From NCBI RefSeq assembly GCF_001424485.1, contig NZ_LMQC01000021.1, positions 1,249-65,248 on the forward strand: a stretch of 64,000 nucleotides of DNA. Reading direction: 5' to 3'. The stretch is from Modestobacter sp. Leaf380 (lineage in GTDB: Bacteria > Actinomycetota > Actinomycetes > Mycobacteriales > Geodermatophilaceae). The position numbers and the translations under genes are program-made. Shown here one piece after another: positions 33,648 through 42,259 of the stretch. How positions within the stretch are numbered: the first letter of the stretch is position 1; each line of letters starts with the position of its first letter. Under the pieces are notes generated by a model. That model ran no database searches. It saw only the letters and a program-made list of their open reading frames with translations, and was not told where the DNA came from.

Positions 33648-33980
33648 TCCTCGGGGTCCCACCACCGCGCTGCCGTCCGGTCGCACGACCGTCGGCAGAT
33701 CGTGTCCACCGTCCAGCGGTTGTCCACCGAGCGGGGCTTCGCCGGCACCCCGGTCGTCCGGGTCGCCCGGGAAGCGGGCGTCGCCTCGACGACGGTGTCC
33801 ACGCACGTCCCGCAGAACGCGCTGGGCACCTCCGGCAACGTCCTGTTCCTGGTCGCGCTCAGCCAGGAGACCGGCCTGGTCGTCGACCTCGTCCAGGAGT
33901 CGGAGCTGCAGCTGGACGCGGCGACGGCGTCGCTGCCCCGGTTCGCCGAGGCCGTCACCGACTGGACCGCCGGTCCGATG
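33648..33980 (+). pseudogene. TetR-like remnant
   Basis: One frame reads HDRRQIVSTVQRLSTERGFAGTP and VVRVAREAGVASTTVSTHVPQ, close to a TetR helix-turn-helix. The normal K-x-x-L-F continuation is missing, no start codon with a ribosome site is evident, and the frame runs into unrelated sequence. I read it as a decayed regulator that may have served the neighbouring cassette. It could also be a divergent intact protein. Confidence 0.35.
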
Positions 33981-34180
33981 AGGTGGCGACCCCGTCCGTC
34001 CGTCAGCTCGACCGGACGAGGCCTGAGCCTGGGTCCGGACCCTGGCCTGGGAGCACCATGTCCACTGTCCCGCCGACGACACGTCCCGCAGGCCCGCCCG
34101 GCGTGCTGCGCGGCGGCGACCACGCCGAGGAGCGCACCCGCAGACGGACGAGCCGGTCGTCGGCGGAGCACACTCGCCCC

Positions 34181-35098
34181 GTGAAGGTCGTGGTGGCGGG
34201 TGGGTCCGGGTCCCTGGGACGTCGGTTGACGGCTGACCTGGCCGCGCGGGGGCACGAGGTCGTGGTCCTGTCCCGGAGCCCGCGGTCCGGCCCCGTGCGG
34301 TAGGTGGCGTGGGACGGCGTGACCGTCGGCCCCTGGGCCGTGGAGCTGGCCGGGGCGGCGGTGGTGAACCTGGCCGGCGAGCTGGTGGACCGCCGTCCGA
34401 CCGCGGCCAACACCGACCTGCTCACCCGGTCGCGTGTGCAGCCGACGCTGGCGTTGCGCGCCGCCGCCGAGCGGCTCGACGAGCCCGTGCCGGTGTGGGT
34501 GCAGGCCAGCACGACGGCGATCGTCGGGGATGCCGGCGAGACGCTGGTCGACGAGGACACGCCGCCGGGGGACGGCCCGCGGCAGATGACCGAGGTCGCG
34601 CGCCGGTGGGAGGAGGCGGCGGCCGGGGCGAACGCGGTGCGGCAGACGGTGCTGCGCACCAGCGTCGTCCTGGACCGGGACTCCCCGGCGCTGGACCGGC
34701 TGGTGTGGCTCACCCGGTGTGGCCTGGGCGGGCGCATCGCCGGCGGGCGGCAGTGGGTCAGCTGGCTGCACGTGGAGGACTGGCTGGCCGTCACCCGCTG
34801 GAGCCTGGGCATCGACGAGCCGGCGGCACCGGCACCGGCACCGGAGGGTGTGCTGATCGCGTCGTCGCCGAACCCGGTGCGCAACGCCGAGCTCATGGCG
34901 ACCCTGCGGTCGGTGCTGCACCGTCCGGCCGCGCCGCCGACGCCTGCAGCCCTGCTGCGCCTGGGGGCGGTGCTGCTGCGCACCGACCCGGCGCTGGCCC
35001 TCACCGGGCGACGGGCGGTCTCCCGCCGGCTGGCCGAGGCCGGCTTCGCGTTCGGTCACCCGGAGCTGCGGGGGGCGCTGACCGACCTGCTGCGGTGA
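34181..35098 (+). pseudogene. TIGR01777-type epimerase interrupted by in-frame TAG
   Basis: GTG 34181 starts KVVVAGGSGSLGRRLTADLAARGHEVVVLSR, a Rossmann NAD(P) site of the YfcH/SulA-like epimerases. At 34301-34303 an in-frame TAG stops it. The same frame continues immediately as VAWDGVTVGPWAVELAGAAVVNLAGE and runs to 35098 with WVQASTTAIVGDAGE, RTSVVLDRDSPAL and the C-terminal NPVRNAELMATLRSVLHRP, all family-typical. The stop replaces what is usually one or two residues before VAWDG. Either a nonsense mutation, a sequencing error, or less likely readthrough. Confidence 0.75.
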
Positions 35099-35135
35099 GT
35101 CGTCCGCCGACGCCCGGACCTGTCACGATCCGACG

Positions 35136-35531
35136 ATGACGGCACGCATCTCCCACGTCAGCATCGACTGCGTCGACGCCCACGCCCTCTCGGAGTGGTG
35201 GAAGCAGGTCCTCGGCTTCGTGGACGTCGACGGCGACCCCAACGTGCCCGGCGACGAGGAGTGCACGATCGTCTCGCCGAGCACCGGGGAGCGGCTGCTC
35301 TTCCTGGAGGTGCCCGGGTTCGACACCGGCATCCCCAAGCGGGTCCACCTGGACCTGCGCCCGGTCGAGCGCTCCCGCGACGAGGAGCTGGAGGTGCTGC
35401 TCGGGCTCGGTGCGACCCAGGTCGCCGACCACCGGGGCATCCACGGTCCGGGCACCGGCTGGGTCGTCCTGGCCGACCCCGAGGGCAACCAGTTCTGCAT
35501 CCTCCGCGGCGGTCACGAGCCCACCGCCTGA
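35136..35531 (+). CDS. VOC/glyoxalase superfamily protein
   Basis: 131 aa. ARISHVSIDCVDAHALSEWWKQVLGF starts the fold and GTGWVVLADPEGNQFCILR ends it, both diagnostic of the actinobacterial glyoxalase-like group. Repeated beta-alpha-beta-beta-beta units usually bind a metal and small ligand. Substrate unknown. Monocistronic, with a very short gap after the epimerase gene. Confidence 0.85.
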   Translation: MTARISHVSIDCVDAHALSEWWKQVLGFVDVDGDPNVPGDEECTIVSPSTGERLLFLEVPGFDTGIPKRVHLDLRPVERSRDEELEVLLGLGATQVADHRGIHGPGTGWVVLADPEGNQFCILRGGHEPTA

Positions 35532-35683
35532 GGGACGCCGACCACCCCCGTCGGGTGAACCCGGCCCGCGACCGGTGTCAGGGCCGCGGCCGGCGGGCAC
35601 CAGGTCCACGAACGACGCTGGAGCGGTGCCCACACCCGGACGACGGGCGGGACCGCAGGGGTACGACGTGTGACGAGGAGTGA

Positions 35684-36016
35684 GTGGTGGAGACCTTCGT
35701 GGCCTCATCCGTGCTGGAGACGACGGAGGCACACGCCTGGGAGGCCGGTCTCGCCCTGCGGGTCGACGTCCCGCCGGGGATGTCGGTGCGGGAGGACCCG
35801 CACGTCCCCGAGGTCTTCTACCTGGAGTCCTCCCTCGCGGCCCCGGACGCCGCGGGCGCGATCGAGCTGGCGGCCCGGGTCGCGGTCGCCGTGGCCGCCG
35901 CCGCCGGTGTCCCGATGGTCGTGGACGAGGTCGTCGTCATCGGCGCGTGCGGGGTGACCCGGTGGGCGGCCGACGTGGATGCCGCCGTGGGGTCGGTGGA
36001 CTCCAGCTCGTCCTGA
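35684..36016 (+). CDS. Hypothetical protein
   Basis: 110 aa from GTG 35684 (or 35687), preceded by GAGGAG. VFYLESSLAAPDAAGAIELAARVAVAVAAAAGVPMVVDEVVVIG looks like an alpha/beta protein with real coding bias. I do not recognise the family. It lies 52 bp before the Nei gene, same strand. Confidence 0.55.
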   Translation: MVETFVASSVLETTEAHAWEAGLALRVDVPPGMSVREDPHVPEVFYLESSLAAPDAAGAIELAARVAVAVAAAAGVPMVVDEVVVIGACGVTRWAADVDAAVGSVDSSSS

Positions 36017-36068
36017 CCGGGCCGGTCGCCGACCCGCCCCGTCGTGCACCCGCATACCGTGGGCCCCG

Positions 36069-36875
36069 ATGCCCGAAGGTGACACGATCTACCGCCTCGC
36101 CCGTCGCCTCGGCGTCCTCACCGGGACCGAGGTCACCGGCAGCGACTTCCGGGTCCCCAAGCACGCCACCGCGGACCTGACCGGGGCGCGCGTGCTGGGC
36201 ACCGTGGCCCGGGCCAAGCACCTGCTGACCCGGCTGGACCTCGCCGGCGACGCGCTCACGCTGCACACGCACCTGCGGATGGACGGCGAGTGGAGCGTCG
36301 TGGGCGTGGGCAAGACGCTGCCCCGCCGGATGATGGGCGACGCCCGGCTGGTGCTGAGCACGACCGGTGCCACCGCGATCGCGCTGCGGATGCCGGTGGT
36401 GGAGCTGCTGCCCACCAGCGCCGAGGACACCGTCGTCGGGCACCTGGGACCCGACCTGCTCGACGACCGCGTGCCGGTGCCCGAGCTGATCGCCCGGGCC
36501 ACCGCGAACCTGGAGGCCCAGCCCGAGCGGCCGCTGATCTCGGCCCTGCTCGACCAGCGCGTCGTGGCCGGACTGGGCAACGTGTGGGTCAACGAGCTGT
36601 GCTTCCTGCGCGGCCACCTGCCGCTCACCCCGGTCGGTGAGGTGGACGTCGAGCCGCTGGTCCGTCTCGCCGTCCGGGCGATGCGGTTCGCCGTGCAGCC
36701 CGGTGGTCCGGGACGGGTGACGACCGGCAACACCCGGCCCGGCCAGCGGTACTACGTCTACGGCCGGACCCGGGAGCCCTGTCGGCGCTGCGGGACGCCG
36801 CTGCAGTTCTCCGCCGAGGTCGTCGGCGACCCGGAGAACCGGCACACCTGGTGGTGCCCCAGCTGCCAGACCTGA
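36069..36875 (+). CDS. Fpg/Nei-family DNA glycosylase (endonuclease VIII-like)
   Basis: 268 aa. The N-terminus MPEGDTIYRLARRL gives the catalytic Pro2-Glu3 of the family (Nei type, with D-T rather than the Fpg E-V). LHTHLRMDGEW, the ALLDQRVVAGLGNVWVNELCF helix-two-turn-helix and the C-terminal zinc finger CRRCGTPL with the closing WWCPSCQT are present. It removes oxidised pyrimidines and nicks the abasic site. Start ATG is fixed by the need for Pro2. Normal length. Confidence 0.93.
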   Translation: MPEGDTIYRLARRLGVLTGTEVTGSDFRVPKHATADLTGARVLGTVARAKHLLTRLDLAGDALTLHTHLRMDGEWSVVGVGKTLPRRMMGDARLVLSTTGATAIALRMPVVELLPTSAEDTVVGHLGPDLLDDRVPVPELIARATANLEAQPERPLISALLDQRVVAGLGNVWVNELCFLRGHLPLTPVGEVDVEPLVRLAVRAMRFAVQPGGPGRVTTGNTRPGQRYYVYGRTREPCRRCGTPLQFSAEVVGDPENRHTWWCPSCQT

Positions 36876-37034
36876 GCGGTCGCCCCGGCGCGGCACCGGC
36901 GTCGCGGCCCTGCCCGGACCGGACAGCGGCTACGGTGGGCTGAGGAACCACGCCGTCCGTCGACGGTCCGGTGCCGCGTGAGCGCGCACGGCGTCCCGCG
37001 CCCGCGGTCGCTCCCGACCAGCCAGGGACGTGCC

Positions 37035-37877
37035 GTGACCGTTCCTGCGCCACACGTGGGCTGCCGGCGGCAGCGACAGCGCGCCCGGGTCCGGGAGCGT
37101 GTCGTGCTCGCGGCCAGGCGGCTCTTCCACGAGCAGGGGTTCGCGGCGACCACCGTGGAGCAGGTCGCCCGGGCCGCCGACGTCGCGACCGCCACGGTCT
37201 ACGCGCACGCCGCCACCAAGGAGGAGCTCTTCTTCCTGGACCGGCTGCCGGCCGTGCTGTCCCCGGAGACCCTGCGCCCGGACCACGACGGGGGCCCGTG
37301 GGACGAGGCGCTGGTCGCCCGCCTCGTCGCCGCCCAGGAGTCCGACCTCCGGTCCCTGGTGGACCCCGACTGCCGGCAGGTGGCTCGCGAGATCGAGGCC
37401 ACGCAGGCACTGCTCCGGCACGAGCGGACGCTCTTCGCCCGGGCCGAGGTGGTGCTGGCCGGCGTCATCGGGGAGCGGACGCCCGCGGTGCCCGCGGCGC
37501 TGCTGGCCGCGCTGTTGATGACCACGCTCCGCGTGCAGGGCCACGACGGGCGCCGCCGCCTGCTCGCCGGGACGGCGGGACCGGCCGACGTCGATGCCCT
37601 GGTCGCGGACCTGCCCCACCTGCTGTCCACCGCCCTGGCGCTGGGTTCCCAGGACCCGGCGCCAGCCGACCGCGACGACCGGGTCGGTGCGCACGAGCAG
37701 CGCCGGGCCGAGCTGCACCAGGAGGTGGGCCGACTGCACGACCGGGCGGCAGCCCTCGCTGCACGCGCCGCGGACGCCTGCCGACGGGCTGCCGAGAACG
37801 GGGCCGCCGCCCGGGAGTCCCGGACCCGGGCTCAGGCCGCCCGGGTCGAGCGCCGCAGGCGGTGGCCCGGGCGGTGA
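37035..37877 (+). CDS. TetR-family regulator with C-terminal coiled-coil tail
   Basis: 280 aa from GTG 37035 (the frame is open to 36978). The HTH is RVRERVVLAARRLFHEQGFAATTVEQVARAADVATATVYAHAATKEELFF. Beyond the usual ligand domain the protein carries about 60 extra residues, rich in Glu, Arg and Ala with heptad-like spacing (RRAELHQEVGRLHDRAAALAARAADACRRAAE), ending in a basic patch. This tail could add oligomerisation or DNA contact. No target gene is evident; neighbours are unrelated. Confidence 0.85.
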   Translation: MTVPAPHVGCRRQRQRARVRERVVLAARRLFHEQGFAATTVEQVARAADVATATVYAHAATKEELFFLDRLPAVLSPETLRPDHDGGPWDEALVARLVAAQESDLRSLVDPDCRQVAREIEATQALLRHERTLFARAEVVLAGVIGERTPAVPAALLAALLMTTLRVQGHDGRRRLLAGTAGPADVDALVADLPHLLSTALALGSQDPAPADRDDRVGAHEQRRAELHQEVGRLHDRAAALAARAADACRRAAENGAAARESRTRAQAARVERRRRWPGR

Positions 37878-37916
37878 GCAGCGCGGGCCGGCGACCGCAG
37901 GTGCGGGGTGCCCTCC

Positions 37917-38261
37917 TCAGGGGGCTGCCGTCTCCCCGGTGACGTGGGCGACGACCGGCTCGATGACCAGCTGGCCGATCAGGCCGTCCCGCAGGGAGAA
38001 GCGGTGGACGAGGTCCACGACGCCGCCGGGGAAGTCGCCCTCCAGGTGCTCGGTGACGGTCCAGTGGTCGTCGTCCAGGCGGGCCGAGCCGGTGCGCTCG
38101 GTCGTGTAGGTCCACTCCGAGGAGCTGCGCTCCAGCCAGGCGGCCACCTCGGTGCGGCCGGTGTGCGTGCGGCCCTCGTCGGTGACGGAGGCGTCGGGGG
38201 TGAACAGGTCGGGGGAGCGGTGGGTGGCGTAGGCCGTGACGACGGCGGGCAGCTCGGTCAT
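37917..38261 (-). CDS. SnoaL/NTF2-like protein
   Basis: 114 aa. LPAVVTAYATHRSPDLFTPDASVTDEGRTHTGRTEVAAWLERSS is the usual opening helix and loop of the SnoaL-like fold. The C-terminal strands include GGVVDLVHRFSLRDGLIGQLVIEP. Such small cones bind or isomerise diverse ligands. It is divergent from the MerR gene at 38343 across 81 bp with strong dyads, so the MerR protein may control it. Confidence 0.8.
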   Translation of the reverse strand: MTELPAVVTAYATHRSPDLFTPDASVTDEGRTHTGRTEVAAWLERSSSEWTYTTERTGSARLDDDHWTVTEHLEGDFPGGVVDLVHRFSLRDGLIGQLVIEPVVAHVTGETAAP

Positions 38262-38290
38262 GCCGACCACCGTGCGGCCTCCCCCCGGGA

Positions 38291-38335
38291 GAGGGTCCAG
38301 CCGGTGGACCCTCCCGCTGGGGGAGGGGGCAGAGT
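38291..38335 (+). promoter_or_regulatory. MerR-type promoter with 19-bp spacer and nested dyads
   Basis: Two overlapping inverted repeats lie here: GAGGGTCCA (38291-38299) with TGGACCCTC (38305-38313), and CCCTCCC (38309-38315) with GGGAGGG (38321-38327). TGGACC (38305-38310) as -35 and CAGAGT (38330-38335) as -10 leave a 19-bp spacer containing the second dyad, the known MerR promoter layout. Transcription would start at about 38342, right at the MerR GTG. Confidence 0.6.
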
Positions 38336-38342
38336 CCGGCCC

Positions 38343-39146
38343 GTGCTCAGCATCGGGGAGTTCGCCGGCCTCACCCACCTCAGCGTCCGGACTCTGCGCC
38401 GCTACCACGACAGCGGTCTGCTGCAGCCGGCCCAGGTGGACCCGCTGACCGGCTACCGCTCCTACACCGCCGAGCAGATCCCGACCGCGCAGGTCATCCA
38501 CCACCTGCGGGCCCTGGACCTCCCGCTGGACGACGTCCGGGCGGTGCTCGGAGCCGGGGACCCCGGCACCCGGGCCGAGCTGGTCGCCCGGCACCTGCAG
38601 CGGTTGGAGGACCAGCTGGCGCGCACCCGGGCCGCGGCCGCCTCGCTGCAGCGGCTCCTGGCACCGGGGCCGGTGGACGTCGAGCTGCGCGCGGTGCCGC
38701 CCACGGAGGTCGCCGCGGTCGCGGCCGTCGTCGCGCTGGACGACGTGCTGGGCTGGTACGCCGGCGCCGTGGCTGAGCTGGACGCCGTCGTGCCGCACCC
38801 CGACGGCCCGCCCGGTGGCGCCTACGACGACGAGCTGTTCACCGCCGGACGCGGCCGGGTGCAGGTGCACCTGCCGACGGGGGAGGCGCCCACGCGCGGC
38901 CGGGTGCGTCCGGTGCTCCTCCCGGGGGTGGAGCTGGCGGTCCGCACGCACGTCGGGGACCACGACACGATCGACGTCACCTACGGCGAGCTGGGGCGGT
39001 GGGTCGCCGACCACGCCCTCGCCGTCGCGGGGCCGGTCCGGGAGACGTACACGGTCGGGCCGCGGGACACCCCGGTGGCGGCCGACTGGCGCACCGAGAT
39101 CGGCTGGCCGGTCTTCCGACTGACCCCTCCGCCTACACGAGAATGA
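38343..39146 (+). CDS. MerR-family regulator with GyrI-like effector domain
   Basis: 267 aa; GTG 38343 probably on a nearly leaderless message. The winged HTH is LSIGEFAGLTHLSVRTLRRYHDSGLLQPAQVDPLTGYRSYT, followed by a dimerisation helix (ELVARHLQRLEDQLARTRAAAASLQRL). The C-terminal ~120 residues look like a BmrR/GyrI-type multidrug-binding domain (VELRAVPPTEVAAVAAVV; LPGVELAVRTHVGDHDTIDVTYGELGRWV). It likely senses hydrophobic compounds. Its stop codon lies inside a Zur/Fur-like palindrome that precedes the MFS exporter. Confidence 0.88.
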   Translation: MLSIGEFAGLTHLSVRTLRRYHDSGLLQPAQVDPLTGYRSYTAEQIPTAQVIHHLRALDLPLDDVRAVLGAGDPGTRAELVARHLQRLEDQLARTRAAAASLQRLLAPGPVDVELRAVPPTEVAAVAAVVALDDVLGWYAGAVAELDAVVPHPDGPPGGAYDDELFTAGRGRVQVHLPTGEAPTRGRVRPVLLPGVELAVRTHVGDHDTIDVTYGELGRWVADHALAVAGPVRETYTVGPRDTPVAADWRTEIGWPVFRLTPPPTRE

Positions 39147-39163
39147 ACATCATTCCCGTGTAG
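39133..39163 (+). promoter_or_regulatory. Zur/Fur-like box 1 (31-nt palindrome) before the MFS exporter
   Basis: A 31-nt imperfect palindrome with 13 of 15 pairs matched, centred at 39148: arms CTACACG and CGTGTAG around the core GAATGA-ACA-TCATTC. The core matches the TGAnAAtnATTnTCA-style Zur/Fur pattern. It covers the MerR stop and ends 12 bp before the exporter GTG, so binding would block exporter transcription. It shares its core with boxes at 43217 and 45064. Confidence 0.6.
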
Positions 39164-39174
39164 GGTCACCCGCC

Positions 39175-40416
39175 GTGGCGACCGTCTGGCAGGCCCCCGG
39201 CTTCCGCTCCTTCCTCGGGGCCCGGGTGGTCGCCGGCGCCGGCTACGCGATCACCGGGGTGGCCCTGCCGCTGCTGGTCCTGCAGCTGTCCGGCTCGGCC
39301 TTCCTGACCGCCGCCGTCTCCGCGCTGGAGGTCGCGCCGTACCTGCTGTTCGGGCTCGTGGCCGGCGCACTGGCCGACCGGGTCGACCGCCGCCGTCTCA
39401 TGCTGACCTGCCAGGCCGTCGCCGGGCTGGCACTGGCCACCGTGCCGCTGGCCGCCGCGGCCGACGCGCTCACGGTGCCGCACGTCCTGGTCGTCGCGCT
39501 CGTCCTGCACTCCGCCTTCGTCTGGTACGACGCCGCCTGCTTCGGCACCCTCCCCGCCCTGGTCGGCCGCGACCGGCTCGCCCCGGCCAACAGCGTCGTG
39601 TTCACCACCGCCAGCGTCGTCGAGGTGTCCTTCCCCGCCGTCGCCGGACTGCTCATCGCCACCGTCGGCCCCGCCTACGCACTGGGTGCCGACGTGGTCG
39701 CCTACGCCGTCGCCGCAGCCCTGATCGCCTCCATCGCGGTACCGCTGTCACCCGCCCGGGACGACGCCCCGCCGGCCCCCGCGGGTGTCGTGGCCCGCAC
39801 CGCCGGCGAGATCCGGGAGGGCCTGCGGTTCCTGTGGCACCAGCCGGTGGTGCGCGCACTGACCCTCTTCGGCTTCGGCCAGTCGGTGACCGCCGGGGCG
39901 GTGGGCGGGCTGCTCGTCGTCTTCGCGGTCGACGGGCTGGGCCTGGACCCCGGCTCGGGGTGGGTCGGTGCGGTGTTCGTCGCCACCGCCGTCGGCGGGC
40001 TGCTGGCCGGGGCCGGGCTCCCGTGGCTGTCCCGCCGGCTGCCGGTCGGCTGGATCAGCATCGGCGCCTACGCCGCCAACGCGGTGCTGGTCGTCGCCCT
40101 GGCCCTGGTGCCCGGCACCGCCGCCGCCCTCGTCCTGCTGGTGGCCTGGTCGGCGTCCTCGGTGCTGGCCGTGGTCAACGGGATCACCGCCCGCCAGCAG
40201 GTGACCCCCGACGGGCTGCAGAGCCGGGTCAACACCACCGCCCGGATGATCGCCTGGGGCGGGGCCCCCGTCGGCGCGCTGGCCGGCGGCGTGCTCGCCA
40301 CCGTCACCGACGTCCGGACGGCGTACCTGCTCGCCGCCCTCGGGGTGGCCACCAGCGCCGTCCTGGCGGCCCGCTCCCCGCTGCGGCGCCGCGAGCTGGT
40401 CACCGCCGCGGTCTGA
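39175..40416 (+). CDS. MFS exporter, EntS-like (MFS_3)
   Basis: 413 aa, GTG 39175. About 12 hydrophobic segments. WQAPGFRSFLGARVVAGAGYAITGVALPLLVLQLSGSAF and the A-motif-like loop LADRVDRRRLM identify the MFS_3 group, which contains the enterobactin exporter EntS. The position between a metal-box-like operator and a siderophore-type importer suggests export of the product of the RiPP cluster to the right. It is convergent with the importer ATPase; the stops are 3 bp apart. Confidence 0.85.
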   Translation: MATVWQAPGFRSFLGARVVAGAGYAITGVALPLLVLQLSGSAFLTAAVSALEVAPYLLFGLVAGALADRVDRRRLMLTCQAVAGLALATVPLAAAADALTVPHVLVVALVLHSAFVWYDAACFGTLPALVGRDRLAPANSVVFTTASVVEVSFPAVAGLLIATVGPAYALGADVVAYAVAAALIASIAVPLSPARDDAPPAPAGVVARTAGEIREGLRFLWHQPVVRALTLFGFGQSVTAGAVGGLLVVFAVDGLGLDPGSGWVGAVFVATAVGGLLAGAGLPWLSRRLPVGWISIGAYAANAVLVVALALVPGTAAALVLLVAWSASSVLAVVNGITARQQVTPDGLQSRVNTTARMIAWGGAPVGALAGGVLATVTDVRTAYLLAALGVATSAVLAARSPLRRRELVTAAV

Positions 40417-40418
40417 GG

Positions 40419-41237
40419 TCAGGCGTCGTCCCGCCGGTCCCCGGTGGGCACGAACATCGGCCGGCCGGTGACCGGGTCGGGCACCACCACCGCCTCGACG
40501 TGGAAGACCTCGCGCAGCAGGCCGGGGGTGAGCACCTGCTCCGGGGTCCCGTCGGCGACGACGGCGCCGCGGTGCAGGGCGACCACCCGGTCGGCGAAGC
40601 GGGCGGCCTGGTTGAGGTCGTGCAGCACGACGACGACCGTGGTGCCCCGCTCGTCGCAGCGCCGCCGCACCAGCCGCAGCAGTTCCAGCTGGTGGGCGAC
40701 GTCGAGGAAGGTGGTCGGCTCGTCCAGCAGCAGCGTCGGGGTGTCCTGGGCCAGGGCGAGGGCGATCCAGGCCCGCTGGCGCTCCCCGCCGGACAGCTCG
40801 TCCAGCCGGCGGTCGGCGAGGTGGTCGACACCCGCGGCGGTCATCGCGTCGGCCATCGCCTCGTCGTCGTGACGGCGCAACGCGCCGAACGCACCGACCC
40901 AGGGGTGCCGGCCCTGCTCGACCAGCTCGCGCACGCGCAGCCCGCCGGGCCCCTGCGGGTCCTGGGTGAGCAGCGCGACCCGGCGGGCGACCTGCGGCCC
41001 GGGCCAGTCGGCGATGTCCCGCCCGTCCAGGACGACTCGGCCGCCCCGGGTGGGCACCACCCGGCCCAGGGTCTGCAGCAGCGTGGACTTCCCGGACCCG
41101 TTGGGCCCGACCAGGCAGGTGAGCCGGCCGGGCTCGGGGACCAGGTCCACGCCGTCGAGCACCCGGCGCCGGCCGTAGCCGGCGACCACCCCGTGCGCGG
41201 TGGGGACGGCGGCCGGGGGAGGCGGCGGTGCGGTCAT
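40419..41237 (-). CDS. Siderophore-type ABC importer ATPase (FecE/FepC-like)
   Basis: 272 aa. Walker A VGPNGSGKST, Q-loop LLTQDPQ, signature LSGGERQRAWIALALAQ, Walker B LLLDEPTTFLD and H-loop VLHDLNQA are intact. The RHPWVGAFGALRRHD segment is typical of iron-siderophore/B12 ATPases. It is last of a three-gene minus-strand operon with two permeases (ATGA overlap), working with the lipoprotein encoded divergently at 43279. Confidence 0.93.
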   Translation of the reverse strand: MTAPPPPPAAVPTAHGVVAGYGRRRVLDGVDLVPEPGRLTCLVGPNGSGKSTLLQTLGRVVPTRGGRVVLDGRDIADWPGPQVARRVALLTQDPQGPGGLRVRELVEQGRHPWVGAFGALRRHDDEAMADAMTAAGVDHLADRRLDELSGGERQRAWIALALAQDTPTLLLDEPTTFLDVAHQLELLRLVRRRCDERGTTVVVVLHDLNQAARFADRVVALHRGAVVADGTPEQVLTPGLLREVFHVEAVVVPDPVTGRPMFVPTGDRRDDA

Positions 41238-42259
41238 CGGCGGGACCTCCGGAGCAGGGCGAGCAGGACGGGTCCGCCGACCACCGCGGTGACCGCGCCG
41301 ACCGGCAGGCCGGTCACCTGGCTGGCGGCACCGGGCAGCGAGACGGTGGTGCTGTAGGCGACCAGGTCGGCGGCGGAGAGCAGGACGGCACCCAGGACGG
41401 CGGCGACCGGCAGAAGCGCGCGGGCATCGGCGCCGACCAGGCGGCGGGCGACGTGCGGGGCGAGCAGCCCGACGAAGGCGACCGCCCCGGTCGCGGACAC
41501 CGCGGCGGCCGCCAGGGCGACGGCCAGCCCGAGCACGAGCAGTCGGGTGCGGTCGGCGGGCCGGCCCAGCGAGGTCACCAGCGGGTCGTCCAGCTGGAGC
41601 AGGTTGACCAGCCCGGCGGACAGCAGCCCCACCGGCACGCCGGCCAGCAGCCACGGCCAGAGTGCTGCCCAGTCGTCCCAGGTGCGGGCGTTGAGGGAAC
41701 CGACGAGCCAGCGCAGCACGCTGCCCAGGGAGTCCCGGCGCCCCAGCAGCAGCAGGCTGGTCAGCGCCGTGCACAGCGCGGCGACGAGTGCGCCGACCAG
41801 GACCAGCCGCCCGGGGGCCGAGCGGTGTCGCCCGGCGACCAGCCACGTCGCCGCGCCGGCGGCGAGACCGCCCAGCAGTGCGGCGACGGTGGGGGCGGGG
41901 GACAGGCCGGTGCCCGCGGCCACGGCGAGGGAGGCCACCACGCCCAGTGCGGCCCCGGTGGTCACCCCGACGAGCCCGGGCTCGGCGAGCGGGTTGCGGG
42001 TGACCGCCTGCAGCACCGCCCCGGACAGCGCCAACAGGGCCCCGGCGCCCAGCCCGACCAGCGCCCGCGGGAGCCGGAGGTCGACGACGAGCACCCGGTG
42101 GAACGCCGAGGTGGGGGAGCCGGTGAGCGCTGCCCACACGTCGTCCGGGGGCAGCGGCAGCCGTCCGACGGCCAGGTGGGCGGTGAGCAGTGCGGCCGCG
42201 GCGGCCACCCCGCCGACGACGAGCACGACCACCCGCCCGGGGCGGGCCACCCCGGTCAC
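41234..42259 (-). CDS. FecCD-family permease 1
   Basis: 341 aa with about nine to ten hydrophobic segments. RLPRALVGLGAGALLALSGAVLQAVTRNPLAEPGLVGVTTGAALG is the diagnostic FecCD segment, and GAVAFVGLLAPHVARRLVGADARALLPVAAVLGA the coupling loop. GTG 42259 overlaps the stop of permease 2 (GTGA). Forms the heterodimeric channel with the second permease for import of a metal chelate or similar ligand. Confidence 0.92.
   Translation of the reverse strand: MTGVARPGRVVVLVVGGVAAAAALLTAHLAVGRLPLPPDDVWAALTGSPTSAFHRVLVVDLRLPRALVGLGAGALLALSGAVLQAVTRNPLAEPGLVGVTTGAALGVVASLAVAAGTGLSPAPTVAALLGGLAAGAATWLVAGRHRSAPGRLVLVGALVAALCTALTSLLLLGRRDSLGSVLRWLVGSLNARTWDDWAALWPWLLAGVPVGLLSAGLVNLLQLDDPLVTSLGRPADRTRLLVLGLAVALAAAAVSATGAVAFVGLLAPHVARRLVGADARALLPVAAVLGAVLLSAADLVAYSTTVSLPGAASQVTGLPVGAVTAVVGGPVLLALLRRSRR

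Noticed and set aside
36957-36966. CCGTCGACGG palindrome as TetR operator before 37035
   Set aside because: Ten bases is short for a TetR site and such GC palindromes are frequent here by chance.
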